The translations under genes were made by a program, and so were the position numbers. The notes below the pieces were generated by a model. That model had not been told where the DNA came from. It saw nothing but the letters and a program-made list of their open reading frames with translations, and made no database searches. A stretch of DNA of 64,000 bases, taken from NCBI GenBank assembly GCA_014874475.1, contig JADBJJ010000023.1, positions 252,001 to 316,000 on the forward strand, given 5' to 3'. Source of the stretch: Chloroflexota bacterium (GTDB lineage: Bacteria; Chloroflexota; Anaerolineae; B4-G1; DUEL01). Shown piece by piece: positions 18,501 to 27,224 of this stretch (the first letter of the stretch is position 1; each line of letters starts with the position of its first letter).

Positions 18501-19526
18501 AAGGAGAATCGCGTAGGCAACAGCCAGAGGGAAGATGATGAAGAACGGAAAGTACAGGCCGGGCTGGAACGGGGTACCCGGGCTGAACGCAAAGGGAATC
18601 CAGGCGATAATCGGGAAGAAGGACAGCAGAGCCCCCACCAGGACGATGTAGGTTTGAGCCCGAACGATCGGGGAACGGGAGAAAACCCGTTGGTAGGCCA
18701 TCTGCCCGATCAGCACCAGTCCACCGATGCCGGCCCAGGCTCGCCCCCAGCGCCATGGGGCGAAATAAGCAATGGGATGGGCCAGATCTATCGTGGTGAG
18801 CCATCCGGCCACGGCCAACCCCAGCGCGGGCAGGTAGATCAGGAGACGCAGGAAAGGGAACCGCCAGAGAGCCGGAGAGGGACGGGGGAAGACCATAGCC
18901 AGGTGGATGGCTGCGCTCCCAGCCAGGGGGATAGCCGCTACCCAGAACATGAAGAGGCGGTGGGTGGTGTAAACGTCAAAAAAAGTGCCAGTGATCAGGG
19001 CGATGAAAATGCAAAAGAGAGCAAAAGTTTGCGCCGCCTCTTCCCGACCCCGCCGCCAGAGCATCCCTCCCCCGGCGATCAAGTAGAACAAACCCAGAAG
19101 ATACGGGATGAGGAAAAAATCCCGGAAGGCTGCGCGAGGTAGGGGCATCAGCGTCACCCTGACCTGGCGGACGGCGCCAGTCTCCCCGTGACGGGCTGTG
19201 AACGTGACCGTATCGCCTGGCTGTCGGGTGCGGAGGGCCTCTATCAGCGCGGTTGAACTATCCAGTGGTTCTCCGTCAATGGCAATGAGTTGTTCGGGGA
19301 AATGAAGGCCGGCAGCGTGCCCGCTCCAGGTCGCAGAGCCCAGGTCATTCACCACCAGCGTCGGTTCGGTGAAGAGGCCAGGAAAGGGGAGACGCTCCAC
19401 CTGAACGGCCAGTACAAGGGCCCAGATGAGAATGGCCGCGGAGAACATCAGCAAGGCCACCAGAAACCAGCGGATGCCCCGCAGAAATGAGGGATTTTCC
19501 GGGAAAGCAGAACCCGATCGGGCCAT
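15546..19526 (-). CDS. Giant membrane sensor histidine kinase (PDZ, membrane block, about four GAF domains)
   Basis: 1326 residues. Order: a membrane segment (about 16-40), a PDZ-like domain (about 45-125, with LIAIDGEPLDSS), a block of some eight or nine membrane helices (about 135-400), then about four GAF domains (about 430-1090; examples are AWMGIPLISQDRVLGVINI and LLCAPLTAHGTVIGALEVI), and a kinase core. The phosphorylated histidine lies near residue 1106 in FVSHELKQPMTAIKGY, the N-box is NLLSNAYKYTPEEG, and the G-boxes are SDTGIGI and GTGLGLVI. A TTG start at 19541 is possible, but GAGGGA lies about 8 bp before the ATG at 19526. No response regulator is adjacent; instead it overlaps an ABC ATPase gene. 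It probably senses a membrane or small-molecule signal and controls the coupled transporter. Confidence 0.88.
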   Translation of the reverse strand: MARSGSAFPENPSFLRGIRWFLVALLMFSAAILIWALVLAVQVERLPFPGLFTEPTLVVNDLGSATWSGHAAGLHFPEQLIAIDGEPLDSSTALIEALRTRQPGDTVTFTARHGETGAVRQVRVTLMPLPRAAFRDFFLIPYLLGLFYLIAGGGMLWRRGREEAAQTFALFCIFIALITGTFFDVYTTHRLFMFWVAAIPLAGSAAIHLAMVFPRPSPALWRFPFLRLLIYLPALGLAVAGWLTTIDLAHPIAYFAPWRWGRAWAGIGGLVLIGQMAYQRVFSRSPIVRAQTYIVLVGALLSFFPIIAWIPFAFSPGTPFQPGLYFPFFIIFPLAVAYAILLPRTLNIDWVVRNAAIYLLMALAVVGIFALLLALLGRWFHLTVLPFQPLVLALLVLMVVIGASLLRRLLTYLVDRLVLGRRMAPERALREFGNRVATARTVDEVMAMAADIIGKVLASRSVLFYLPDPLSGWYAPRAPGDHPSISRPSFRPDGLLARRMTTDTRPLYLSVDDILPSDLEEEEERLAALGPALFVPLSGWGWLTVNPTRFERFRARDAWFLETLSPQIVAALDRVRLIADLERRIQELEVVGVIAQSVSFSVQPDDLMELIYTQTNRVLDARNFYIAPYDPPTRTLRFAFYVENGERQYPEDVWSDTEGLTGLIVRTGQPIITDDYLAECQRRGVRPGGRPGKAWMGIPLISQDRVLGVINISSFDPDVTFTREQAQVFQVIADQAAAILDKAQLYQETEKWARRLEGLNEVGHLLASTLDLNSLLELTVRKATDLLQAEAGSLLLVDEESGDLVVRVAIGESNLAGTRLPAGAGIAGRVVRENRPIRVDDVWQDKQGYPEIDRRSQFVTRSLLCAPLTAHGTVIGALEVINRRDGRPFDKNDERLLTALAAQAAVAIQNARLFAMTDQALAARVEELSMMQRIDRELNATLDYQQTMETALEWAIQRTGADIGLIAVLSEEDGQQGLRLLVYRGYPPEAMEPYRETLWPLDQGIVGRVARTGRPEQVSDVRYDPDYVAVVEGMVAQITVPIWREERIIGIIVLESARPGQFNQDALDFVIRLADHAAIAIENARLFAAVEAANRAKTDFISFVSHELKQPMTAIKGYTDLLVKGLAGDLTETQRSFLEVIRSNVNRMDTMVQELLDVSRIESGRLRLEIGRVALREAVEEAVRVIRQEIEAKRQTLEVEIAEPLPPVRADRNRVVQILTNLLSNAYKYTPEEGHIRVTVQPNGGFVACSVSDTGIGIAPEEQERLFTKFFRSQHPVVRNVPGTGLGLVITKSLVELQGGQIWVQSELGKGSTFTFTLPVDDYDPN

Positions 19527-19575
19527 CTGTACTTCCCTCAACAGGATTTATATGTTGAGGCTCACTGTGATAACA

Positions 19576-19603
19576 ATTGTAACATATTACCTTTAAACGT
19601 CAA
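19576..19603 (-). promoter_or_regulatory. Promoter of the histidine kinase-ABC operon
   Basis: Reading the minus strand: TTGACG, 16 bp, TACAAT. The start site would fall near 19569, about 43 nt before the ATG. AACAATTGT overlaps the -10 box and could be an operator. Confidence 0.6.
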
Positions 19604-19632
19604 TGAGAAAAAAGTCCCCGGGGCTGGTCGTT

Positions 19633-20676
19633 TCATCTTCCGAACAACAACCAGGAGACTCCCAGGGCCAGAACCGTGTTGAAGACTGTGGCGGCCAGGT
19701 AGACCACCAGGGGGCGCAGGCCAATTTTGCGGACCTCGCCGAAGACCAGATCCCAGCCGATGCCGATGAAAGCCAGGGTGAAGGCCCAGTGGCGCAGTGC
19801 GGTGATGTCTTTGACCTGGGCTTTCGTGAAGATTCCCAGCGATGCCAGCACGGAGACCAGCAGGAAGCCCAGGACGAACTTGGGGAACCGGTCCCAGAGC
19901 ACCCGCGCGCTGGGGCGCTCGTTCCCGGTCCGTTCCTCCCGCGTGACCCAGTAGAGGGTCAGCAAAAAGGCTACCACGCCGATCAGGGAATTCTGGGCCA
20001 TCTTGATAATGGAAGCGACCCGGACAGCTTCCTCACCGTAAATTGCCCCGGCGCCGACGACAGCGGCGGTGGTATCTATGTTGGCGCCGAACCAGGCCCC
20101 GGCCCACCCGGCAGCCATCCCGGCGAGGACCGCGATCCAGGGCATCAGCACCATCAGCGGCAGAGCGGTGACGATGACCATTGCGGTGACGTAAGCCAGG
20201 TGCTCCTTCTTCGCCAAGATGGACCCGGCGGCCGCGATGGCCGCAGAGACGCCGCAGATAGAGATGGCCGCGCACATCACTGCGCGCAGTTTCTTCTCCA
20301 ACTGGAGCACTCCGCCCAGCCACCAGGTGAAAAAGAAGACAGCGGTCACCATCACCAGGGCCTGGATCAGTCCCCGGACCCCCACGCTGAGCACTTCCAC
20401 AATGTTCACGCTGGCCCCCAAGAGAACGAGGCCCACTTTCAGGAAGAGTTCCGTCCGGACTACTATGCTCAGTTTATCTTTGACCTTCAGTCCGCTAGCA
20501 ACGATGTTCGCCAACAGACCCAGCACGGCAGCCCAGAGCGGATATTCCAGCGCCTTCGGGCTCCAGGTCGCCAGGCGGTTCGCCGCCACAGCCAGGAGGA
20601 TCAGCATCCCCGCCGATGCAGTCCCCCAAAGGACCTTCTTCCAGCGCCCCAACTGTTCGGAAATCCTCTCTTCCAT
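19633..20676 (-). CDS. YeiH-family putative sulfate exporter (UPF0324)
   Basis: Membrane protein of 347 residues with about ten hydrophobic segments. The family signature is visible: LFLKVGLVLLGASVN, CGVSAAIAAAG and GANIDTTAAVVGAGAIYGE. Members are predicted anion or sulfate exporters; the true substrate is unproved for most. The gene starts 13 bp after the gmd stop and so is the last gene of the GDP-sugar operon. That link may be by position only. Confidence 0.88.
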   Translation of the reverse strand: MEERISEQLGRWKKVLWGTASAGMLILLAVAANRLATWSPKALEYPLWAAVLGLLANIVASGLKVKDKLSIVVRTELFLKVGLVLLGASVNIVEVLSVGVRGLIQALVMVTAVFFFTWWLGGVLQLEKKLRAVMCAAISICGVSAAIAAAGSILAKKEHLAYVTAMVIVTALPLMVLMPWIAVLAGMAAGWAGAWFGANIDTTAAVVGAGAIYGEEAVRVASIIKMAQNSLIGVVAFLLTLYWVTREERTGNERPSARVLWDRFPKFVLGFLLVSVLASLGIFTKAQVKDITALRHWAFTLAFIGIGWDLVFGEVRKIGLRPLVVYLAATVFNTVLALGVSWLLFGR

Positions 20677-20689
20677 ATGAGCATCCCTC

Positions 20690-21700
<1,011 letters not shown>

Positions 21701-21793
21701 TCAGAGAGATTCAAGGGCTTTGAACCAAACCAGCGCCGCAGGGTTTCCCAAAACAACCGAAAAGCCTGATCGGTGCAGTGAGTGAAATTCACT

Positions 21794-22570
21794 TCAGAGG
21801 CCAGTCTCAAGTACAGCGCAGAGGATCGGGGGATCCGGTTTTTCTCCAGGAGCGATTCCAGCCTCTCTTTGGGCCGAGAGGGTTTGCCGCCCTGGAGCAG
21901 ATTTTCCAGTCAAGACCCCCGCCGCATAAAGTTCACCCAGATTGATTTCTCCCTTCCACGCCTGCAACTTCGGATGCTCGTCTCCCCGAACGATGTCGGT
22001 AGCCTGTAGTACTCTGCTGCGGGCAAAGCACAGAATCTGCTCCGGCTTCGCCAGTCCCACCAGAAGCGCCGAGTGGGTCGCCAACAGGACCTGACCTTCG
22101 TACACCGAGGAGAGAGACTGAAAAACGCCCTCTATAGCCCGTGGATGGATGCCATTTTCCGGCTCTTCAATCAAGTAAATTGCATTCTCTAAAGGTGTTT
22201 TCAGAAGCCAGAAATTCTCCTCCAGCAACTGAATCCCACCGCCCTGGGGATGGACACCCACACGAACCTCGTACCGACACCGGCGATATTCCAGATTTCT
22301 CTCCTTCAGGAGAGATTCCGGTGGAACCATTTCCAAAGCCAGTTCAAAGGCATCCTCTTTCCCCATCCAGACCAGTTCCCTGAGGGAACGAGACCGCTTT
22401 TCCACGGCTCTCTGTGGCCCCTACCGCAGCAAATCCCCTAGGAACGCGATGACATCCAGAAAGGTTGTTTTCCCGCTGGCGTTAGGGCCCACCAGAACGT
22501 GGAATCGCTCCAGGGGTTGCCGGATGTACCGCAGACACTTGTATCCTTTCGCCTCTACAAGTGCAATCAT
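21794..22570 (-). pseudogene. Broken AAA-family ATPase (OLD/RecF-like)
   Basis: The ATG at 22570 overlaps the rmd stop (ATGA) and opens MIALVEAKGYKCLR with an intact Walker A, GPNASGKTTF. After FLGDLLR an in-frame TAG (near 22420) stops translation. The same frame then continues without interruption as GPQRAVEKRSRSLRELVWMGKED, and later shows the Walker B-like YLIEEPENGIHPRA and LLATHSALLV, both typical of the family. The middle looks shortened: a segment of the usual length between the two halves seems missing, and the C-terminal 35 or so residues look unrelated. I read this as a decaying gene. A translated C-terminal fragment could start at 22405. These ATPases often have a nuclease partner; none is present. 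Confidence 0.7.
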
Positions 22571-23532
22571 CGGGATTCCTCACTTCCCGTTCTGGAACGC
22601 CAGTATTGCATGGTCTCCTGTAGGGTCTGCTCAAAAGGAATCTGCGGCTCCCAGCCCGTGCGGCGGCGGAATTTCTCCGCGCTCCCGTAGATGACGGGTA
22701 CATCAGCCGGGCGATAGAGGCCCGGGTCCACCTCTATCCGGATCTCCGCATCCGTGAATGAAAGAAGCGTCTCCAGAATCCAGCGAATGGAGCGGGCCAC
22801 GCCGGAGGCCAGGTTGTAGACCTCCCCCGCCTCGGCCTCTGTCGCCGCCAGATAGTAAGCCCGGACGATGTCCCGGACGTCGGTGAAATCCCGCGCCACA
22901 TCCAGGTTCCCCACCCGCATTACCGGCTCCTGGAGTCCGGCCTCAATCCGGGCGATCTGGCGGGCAAAGGCCGGGACGACAAAACGCGGGGACTGCCCCG
23001 GACCCGTATGATTGAACGGTCGCAGCCGCACCACATCCATCCCGTAGGCCAAGTAGTACTGAAGCCCCAGGAAGTCCTGTCCGACTTTGCTGACCGCGTA
23101 CGGGTTGACCGGACGCAGCGGGCTTTCCTCGGTGAGGGGAAGGTCCTCCGGACGGGGCCAGCCGTATTCCTCGTTGGAGCCGATGACGACGACCCGCGAC
23201 GGAAGTCCGGCCCGCCGCACCCCCTCCAGCACGTTCAATTGGGCTCGCAGGTTGTTCTCCAGGGTCTCCCAGGGGTCCGTAAAGGAAGAGGGGACATACG
23301 ATTGGGCCGCCAGGTGGAACACCACATCCGGCCGAAAGTCCCCAATCAGTTCACCCACCTGTCCGGCATCCCGCAGGTCCAGGTGAACCAGGGAGAGGCA
23401 CGACCGGGGCCGAGGGTTCTCCACCGACTCCGGATAGGATGTCCCTAAGAGTTCCCAACCGGGTTGGGTCAGAAGATACTCACAGAGATAGCGCCCGACG
23501 AATCCCCCGGCTCCGGTAATCAGTGCGCGCAT
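22567..23532 (-). CDS. rmd: GDP-6-deoxy-D-mannose reductase-like NAD-dependent epimerase/dehydratase
   Basis: Short-chain dehydrogenase of 321 residues. N-terminal NAD site is RALITGAGGFVGRYL; the catalytic motifs are the serine/threonine region SNEEYGWP and YAVSKVGQDFLG. In operon with gmd, it probably reduces GDP-4-keto-6-deoxymannose to GDP-D-rhamnose. The frame is open to 23616, but the family start and the promoter fit the ATG at 23532. A GDP-fucose-type product is an alternative that the sequence alone does not exclude. Confidence 0.83.
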   Translation of the reverse strand: MRALITGAGGFVGRYLCEYLLTQPGWELLGTSYPESVENPRPRSCLSLVHLDLRDAGQVGELIGDFRPDVVFHLAAQSYVPSSFTDPWETLENNLRAQLNVLEGVRRAGLPSRVVVIGSNEEYGWPRPEDLPLTEESPLRPVNPYAVSKVGQDFLGLQYYLAYGMDVVRLRPFNHTGPGQSPRFVVPAFARQIARIEAGLQEPVMRVGNLDVARDFTDVRDIVRAYYLAATEAEAGEVYNLASGVARSIRWILETLLSFTDAEIRIEVDPGLYRPADVPVIYGSAEKFRRRTGWEPQIPFEQTLQETMQYWRSRTGSEESR

Positions 23533-23618
23533 AGGCGGTCTCCGAAAAGGACGCAGACAGGATGAAACAGCGAGTCTCCAGGGTCTCCCTGCCTTCGGCG
23601 GTATATCAGGATGCAAAG

Positions 23619-23647
23619 ATTATACCCCAGAGAGTGGGAGTTGCCAA
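23619..23647 (-). promoter_or_regulatory. Promoter of the rmd-gmd operon
   Basis: Reading the minus strand: TTGGCA (23647-23642), 17 bp, TATAAT (23624-23619). The -35 hexamer coincides with the -35 of the divergent Nudix promoter. Confidence 0.65.
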
Positions 23648-23668
23648 ACCAGCCGGGTGGGTTATACT
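23641..23668 (+). promoter_or_regulatory. Promoter of the Nudix/solute-binding operon
   Basis: TTGCCA (23641-23646), 16 bp, TATACT (23663-23668). The start near 23675 leaves a short leader with GGGGAGGG before the ATG at 23687. Confidence 0.65.
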
Positions 23669-23686
23669 ATGCGGGGAGGGTCAGAA

Positions 23687-24331
23687 ATGGCATCCAGCGA
23701 ATATCCCAGGCCGATGGTGACGGTGGACGTCGTCATCTTCACCCTGCGGGAGAACGACCTGCAGGTGTTGCTGATCCGGCGTCGGAATCCCCCCTTCGCC
23801 GGGATGTGGGCAATCCCCGGAGGATTTGTGGACATAGATGAATCGCTGGAGACGGCCGCCCTGCGGGAACTGGAGGAGGAGACCGGCGTCCGGGATGTCT
23901 ATCTGGAGCAGTTCCATACGTTTGGCGACCCCGGGCGGGACCCGCGCGGGCGGACGATTACCGTAGCATACCTGGCTCTGGTCCGGGCCAACCAGGTTCA
24001 GCCCCGGGCAGGCGATGATGCTGCCGAGGCCGGCTGGTGGTCTGTGCGCGCCCTCCCCCCTCTGGCCTTTGACCACGACCGCATCCTGGCCTGCGCCCTG
24101 GAGCATCTCCGCCACAAACTGGAATCCCCGGCGGTCATCGCCAGACTTCTGCCGGAGATGTTCACCCTGAACGAATTGCAGACTGCCTACGAAGCCATCC
24201 TCGGGGAGAAACTGGAACGGCGAACCTTTCGCCGTAAAGTCCTGGTTGCCGGAGTCCTGCAGGAAACGGGTAGATACCGGCCGGTGGACGGTCGTCCGGC
24301 CAAACTGTACCGTGTAAGGAGCACTCATTGA
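23687..24331 (+). CDS. Nudix hydrolase with C-terminal winged-helix domain (NrtR-like)
   Basis: 214 residues. The N-terminal Nudix domain carries the box G-x5-E-x7-REL-x-EETGV (GGFVDIDES... to ELEEETGV), and the C-terminal 75 residues (from about FTLNELQTAYEAILG) are the winged-helix domain with the RRTFRRKVL segment. This is the layout of NrtR-type regulators that sense NAD-related ADP-ribose, but some members are plain hydrolases. The usual NAD genes are not adjacent; nadA lies 37 kb away. The start is set by the promoter and GGGGAGGG; an upstream ATG at 23657 overlaps the -10 box. It overlaps the next gene by 4 bp. Confidence 0.85.
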   Translation: MASSEYPRPMVTVDVVIFTLRENDLQVLLIRRRNPPFAGMWAIPGGFVDIDESLETAALRELEEETGVRDVYLEQFHTFGDPGRDPRGRTITVAYLALVRANQVQPRAGDDAAEAGWWSVRALPPLAFDHDRILACALEHLRHKLESPAVIARLLPEMFTLNELQTAYEAILGEKLERRTFRRKVLVAGVLQETGRYRPVDGRPAKLYRVRSTH

Positions 24332-25656
24332 AGACCCAACGTGCTGGCATCTGTATTGTGCTGGTCATCAGCCTGATCGGGGCGGGGTGCGTCGGACAGT
24401 CCACGCGCCCCCCCTCCCCGGCGGAGACGGTTTCGCTATACGGCGACCTGGAGAATCTGGATCCGCGCAGGGAAGTCATCACCGTCTGGTATCCGGCGTC
24501 CCATGAGGATGCTCTGCTGGCGATGCTGGACCGGTTCAACGCAACCAACCGGTGGGGAATCGCGGTGCGGGGAGAGCGCCTGGAGAATTCCGCTGCCCTT
24601 TACGAGCGCCTTTGGGAGGGGACTTCGGCGAGGAAACTCCCCGACCTGGCCATTGTCTCTCCGGGCTACCTGGCGACCATTGCAACGGAGGGACTGGCCG
24701 TGGAACTGACTCCCTATCTGACGAGCCGTCGGTGGGGATTCTCGACGGGAGAACTGGAGAAATTCTTCCCTTCCGTCCTGGAGGTCGGGCAATTGAGCCA
24801 ACTGTCCGGGCGATATGGTTTCCCTTTCGCTCTCTCGGCCGGGCTTCTTTTCTACAACCGGGGGTGGCTCCACCAGTTGGGCTATAACCATCCCCCCCGC
24901 ACGTGGGAAGAATTCCGGGAAATGGCCTGCGCCGCATCGGACCCGGCCAGCGGTGTCTACGGCTACGAATTTGCCGCCAACGACCGCACGTTTGTCCGTA
25001 TGCTCATCGGATGGGGCAGTCAGATGATGAGTCCCGATGGGAAAGAGTATGTCTTTGGGGGGGCCGAAGGCCAGGAGGCGCTGGAGTTTCTGCAGGCCCT
25101 GATACGGGAAGGATGTGCCATCCGGGAAGCCTACTGGGAGCAGGCGGAGGTAGATTTTGGGACCGGAAGGGTGCTCTTCGTGCTCAGCAGCACGGCGCAT
25201 ATTCTCCATTACCGCCAGATTGCCGCGGATCGGGGAGGGCTGGATTGGGCTGTGGCGCCCCTGCCGGCTTCCCCTGGCGCGCCGGTCACTGATCTCTTCG
25301 GCCTGTCCTGGCTCATACCGCCCACTACCCCCCGGCAACAACTGGCAGCATGGTTGGTGATCCGCTGGATGAACGAGCAACCCCAGCAGGACCTCTGGGT
25401 CTCCGCTTACGGTTACCTTCCCCACCGCCGACTCTCCCCCGAGGCCCAGGCTGCGCTGCTGGAGGAGACTCCCCCATATGCCGACGTTCTCGCTCTGCTG
25501 GAACTGGATGCAGTGACGGAACCAGCCGTTCCTGGCTATGAGCAATGTCAGGATATTCTGGAGGCCATGGTCAGTGCAGTTGTGGGGGGGGAAGAACCGG
25601 CGTCCCGGCTGAAGGAGGCAGTAGAATCTTGCCAGGCTACTCTCACGGGGCCGTAA
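24328..25656 (+). CDS. Extracellular solute-binding lipoprotein (family 1, sugar type)
   Basis: 442 residues with a lipoprotein signal (hydrophobic IVLVISLIG then lipobox GAGC). The body fits the family 1 sugar-binding fold: VITVWYPASHEDALLAMLDRFN near the N-terminus, LLFYNRGWLHQLGY, PRTWEEFREMA, and a C-terminal helical part. It starts at TTG 24328, overlapping the Nudix stop (TTGA), with AGGAG 5 bp before, so translation is coupled to the regulator-like Nudix gene. No ABC permease or ATPase is next to it, so it must share a transporter encoded elsewhere or act as a sensor. Confidence 0.87.
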   Translation: MKTQRAGICIVLVISLIGAGCVGQSTRPPSPAETVSLYGDLENLDPRREVITVWYPASHEDALLAMLDRFNATNRWGIAVRGERLENSAALYERLWEGTSARKLPDLAIVSPGYLATIATEGLAVELTPYLTSRRWGFSTGELEKFFPSVLEVGQLSQLSGRYGFPFALSAGLLFYNRGWLHQLGYNHPPRTWEEFREMACAASDPASGVYGYEFAANDRTFVRMLIGWGSQMMSPDGKEYVFGGAEGQEALEFLQALIREGCAIREAYWEQAEVDFGTGRVLFVLSSTAHILHYRQIAADRGGLDWAVAPLPASPGAPVTDLFGLSWLIPPTTPRQQLAAWLVIRWMNEQPQQDLWVSAYGYLPHRRLSPEAQAALLEETPPYADVLALLELDAVTEPAVPGYEQCQDILEAMVSAVVGGEEPASRLKEAVESCQATLTGP

Positions 25657-25781
25657 CAGCCGTTGCCTTTAGATGATATCTGAAAAATAGGGGAAGATGT
25701 TTCGGGGGATGGGACGGTCGTGGCGGTCTTCCGTTTGAGTGTTGCTGAAAGTATCACGCTGTTGGCTCAGGAGCAAAACTT

Positions 25782-26294
25782 TTAACGCTGATAGTGCCCG
25801 CTGCGCCACCGTTCCAGCACCTGACGGGTGGAAGCGAAGGCCAGCGGCGGGAGTTCATCCGGCCGGAAGAATTCCGCTGCCCCGGCATCGTCTCCGGCCC
25901 GGAGGGCGCCGTCCACGACCTCACCCTGATACACCACGGTGAAACTTGCCTCGCCCGGCAACCCCTCTCCGGGAAGAACGTCCAGCAGGCCCGTCAGCCT
26001 GACCTGCAGACCGGTTTCTTCCTGGCATTCCCGAATCGCCGTAGTGGCTGGGTCCTCGTCGTACTCCACGAAGCCGGCGGGCAGGCCCCATCGCCCTTTG
26101 AACGGTCCAAAGGACCGCCGGATCAGCAGGACTTTTCCCTCCTTCTCCACCAGCACGGCGGCGGCCACTTTGGGGTCACGAAAGATGATGCGGTCGCACG
26201 CCGGGCAGTAACGCCTTACCCGACCGTACGCTTCCCGGTCTTGGAGCGGCCCGCCGCACTGGGGGCAGAAGTTCAGTTCCAGATGTTCAGCCAT
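25782..26294 (-). CDS. Nudix hydrolase with N-terminal zinc ribbon
   Basis: About 170 residues. A zinc ribbon opens the protein (FCPQCGG ... YCPACDR), then the Nudix domain with the box GFVEYDEDPATTAIRE followed by CQEETGL. The layout resembles short NudC-like or ADP-ribose pyrophosphatase proteins. The start is uncertain: ATG 26294 begins just before the zinc ribbon, while an ATG at 26336 overlaps the upstream anti-sigma stop and would add 14 residues by translational coupling. It is third in an operon with a sigma factor and its regulator. Confidence 0.85.
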   Translation of the reverse strand: MAEHLELNFCPQCGGPLQDREAYGRVRRYCPACDRIIFRDPKVAAAVLVEKEGKVLLIRRSFGPFKGRWGLPAGFVEYDEDPATTAIRECQEETGLQVRLTGLLDVLPGEGLPGEASFTVVYQGEVVDGALRAGDDAGAAEFFRPDELPPLAFASTRQVLERWRSGHYQR

Positions 26295-26320
26295 ACAAAC
26301 CGCAGTCGCAGAGAGAGAGG

Positions 26321-27223
26321 TTACCGGGCCCGCCATGCCCGGATGGAGAGAAAGGCTAACACCACCGTCATCAGGGCCAGCCCTCCCACCGTCAGCCAGG
26401 ACGTGGGGGGCAAGGCCGGTTCTGCTTTCGGCATTTCCACCGGCGGGGAAGTCGGCGTTGCTTCCAGCATCAAGGGTGTTGCAGTGGCTCCAGCGGCCCC
26501 CTCCTGTTCCGAAGGTAACGGTTCTGGTGCCGGTGTGGGAAATACGGGTGTCTCCGGCTCTTCGGGCTCACCAGGTTCCCTGAGGGACGGCCCCGGTTCG
26601 GCTCCACCGCCCATGCCTCCTATTTCCGGAGGGAAGGGAGCCTCTTCCAGAGGAGAGGGAGTCATCTCGTTCCAGGTCTGTGTCTCCGGCACAACGGTTT
26701 CGGAGACGGTCATCGCGCTGGCCAACTGGGGCTGCTCGGGGGACACGGTCGCATCCAGAGATGATGGGGCCATTTCCGCCGGCGCCACCGGGGATTTCTG
26801 GGCGTGGAAAGATTCCTCCGTTCCGGGGGCGATCATCGGTATCGGTGCAGCGGCCCTCGGTCCGCCCCATCCGGCGGTGACGAGATTCCCCACCAACAGG
26901 ATGACACAGAGGAGTCCGCTCACAGCGGTCGCGAAGGTCAACGCAGGAGCGAAGCGGCGGGCCGCTGGTACAGGTTGGCGCACCCTCGGCGGGGGCTGGC
27001 GGACCATCTCGGGGGTCAGCAGAAAATTGCGCGGTGCCGGAGCGGGAGGCATCGCCCGGATCAGAGCCACCATCCGCCGCAACGATTCCAGCCGCGCGCG
27101 CAGATCAGCGTCCCGATCCAGTTGAGCCTCCAATCGGGCCCGCTCTTGGGGGCTCAGCGCCCCGTCTATATACGCCGATAACTGTTCATCTACCCGTTCC
27201 CAGTTTCGGTTCTTTCCCAGCAT
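26321..27223 (-). CDS. Probable membrane anti-sigma factor
   Basis: About 300 residues. The N-terminal 60 residues (VDEQLSAYIDGALSPQERARLEAQLDRD) fit the anti-sigma/zinc-finger-like domain found beside ECF sigma factors, although the classic HxxxCxxC zinc motif is absent. A membrane segment lies near residue 110 (LTFATAVSGLLCVILLVGNLV), then a long Pro/Glu/Thr-rich extracytoplasmic stretch, and a second membrane segment at the C-terminus. GAGG lies 6 bp before the ATG at 27223; an ATG at 27241 overlaps the sigma gene further. Position directly after the sigma gene supports the role. Confidence 0.78.
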   Translation of the reverse strand: MLGKNRNWERVDEQLSAYIDGALSPQERARLEAQLDRDADLRARLESLRRMVALIRAMPPAPAPRNFLLTPEMVRQPPPRVRQPVPAARRFAPALTFATAVSGLLCVILLVGNLVTAGWGGPRAAAPIPMIAPGTEESFHAQKSPVAPAEMAPSSLDATVSPEQPQLASAMTVSETVVPETQTWNEMTPSPLEEAPFPPEIGGMGGGAEPGPSLREPGEPEEPETPVFPTPAPEPLPSEQEGAAGATATPLMLEATPTSPPVEMPKAEPALPPTSWLTVGGLALMTVVLAFLSIRAWRAR

Positions 27224-27224
27224 A

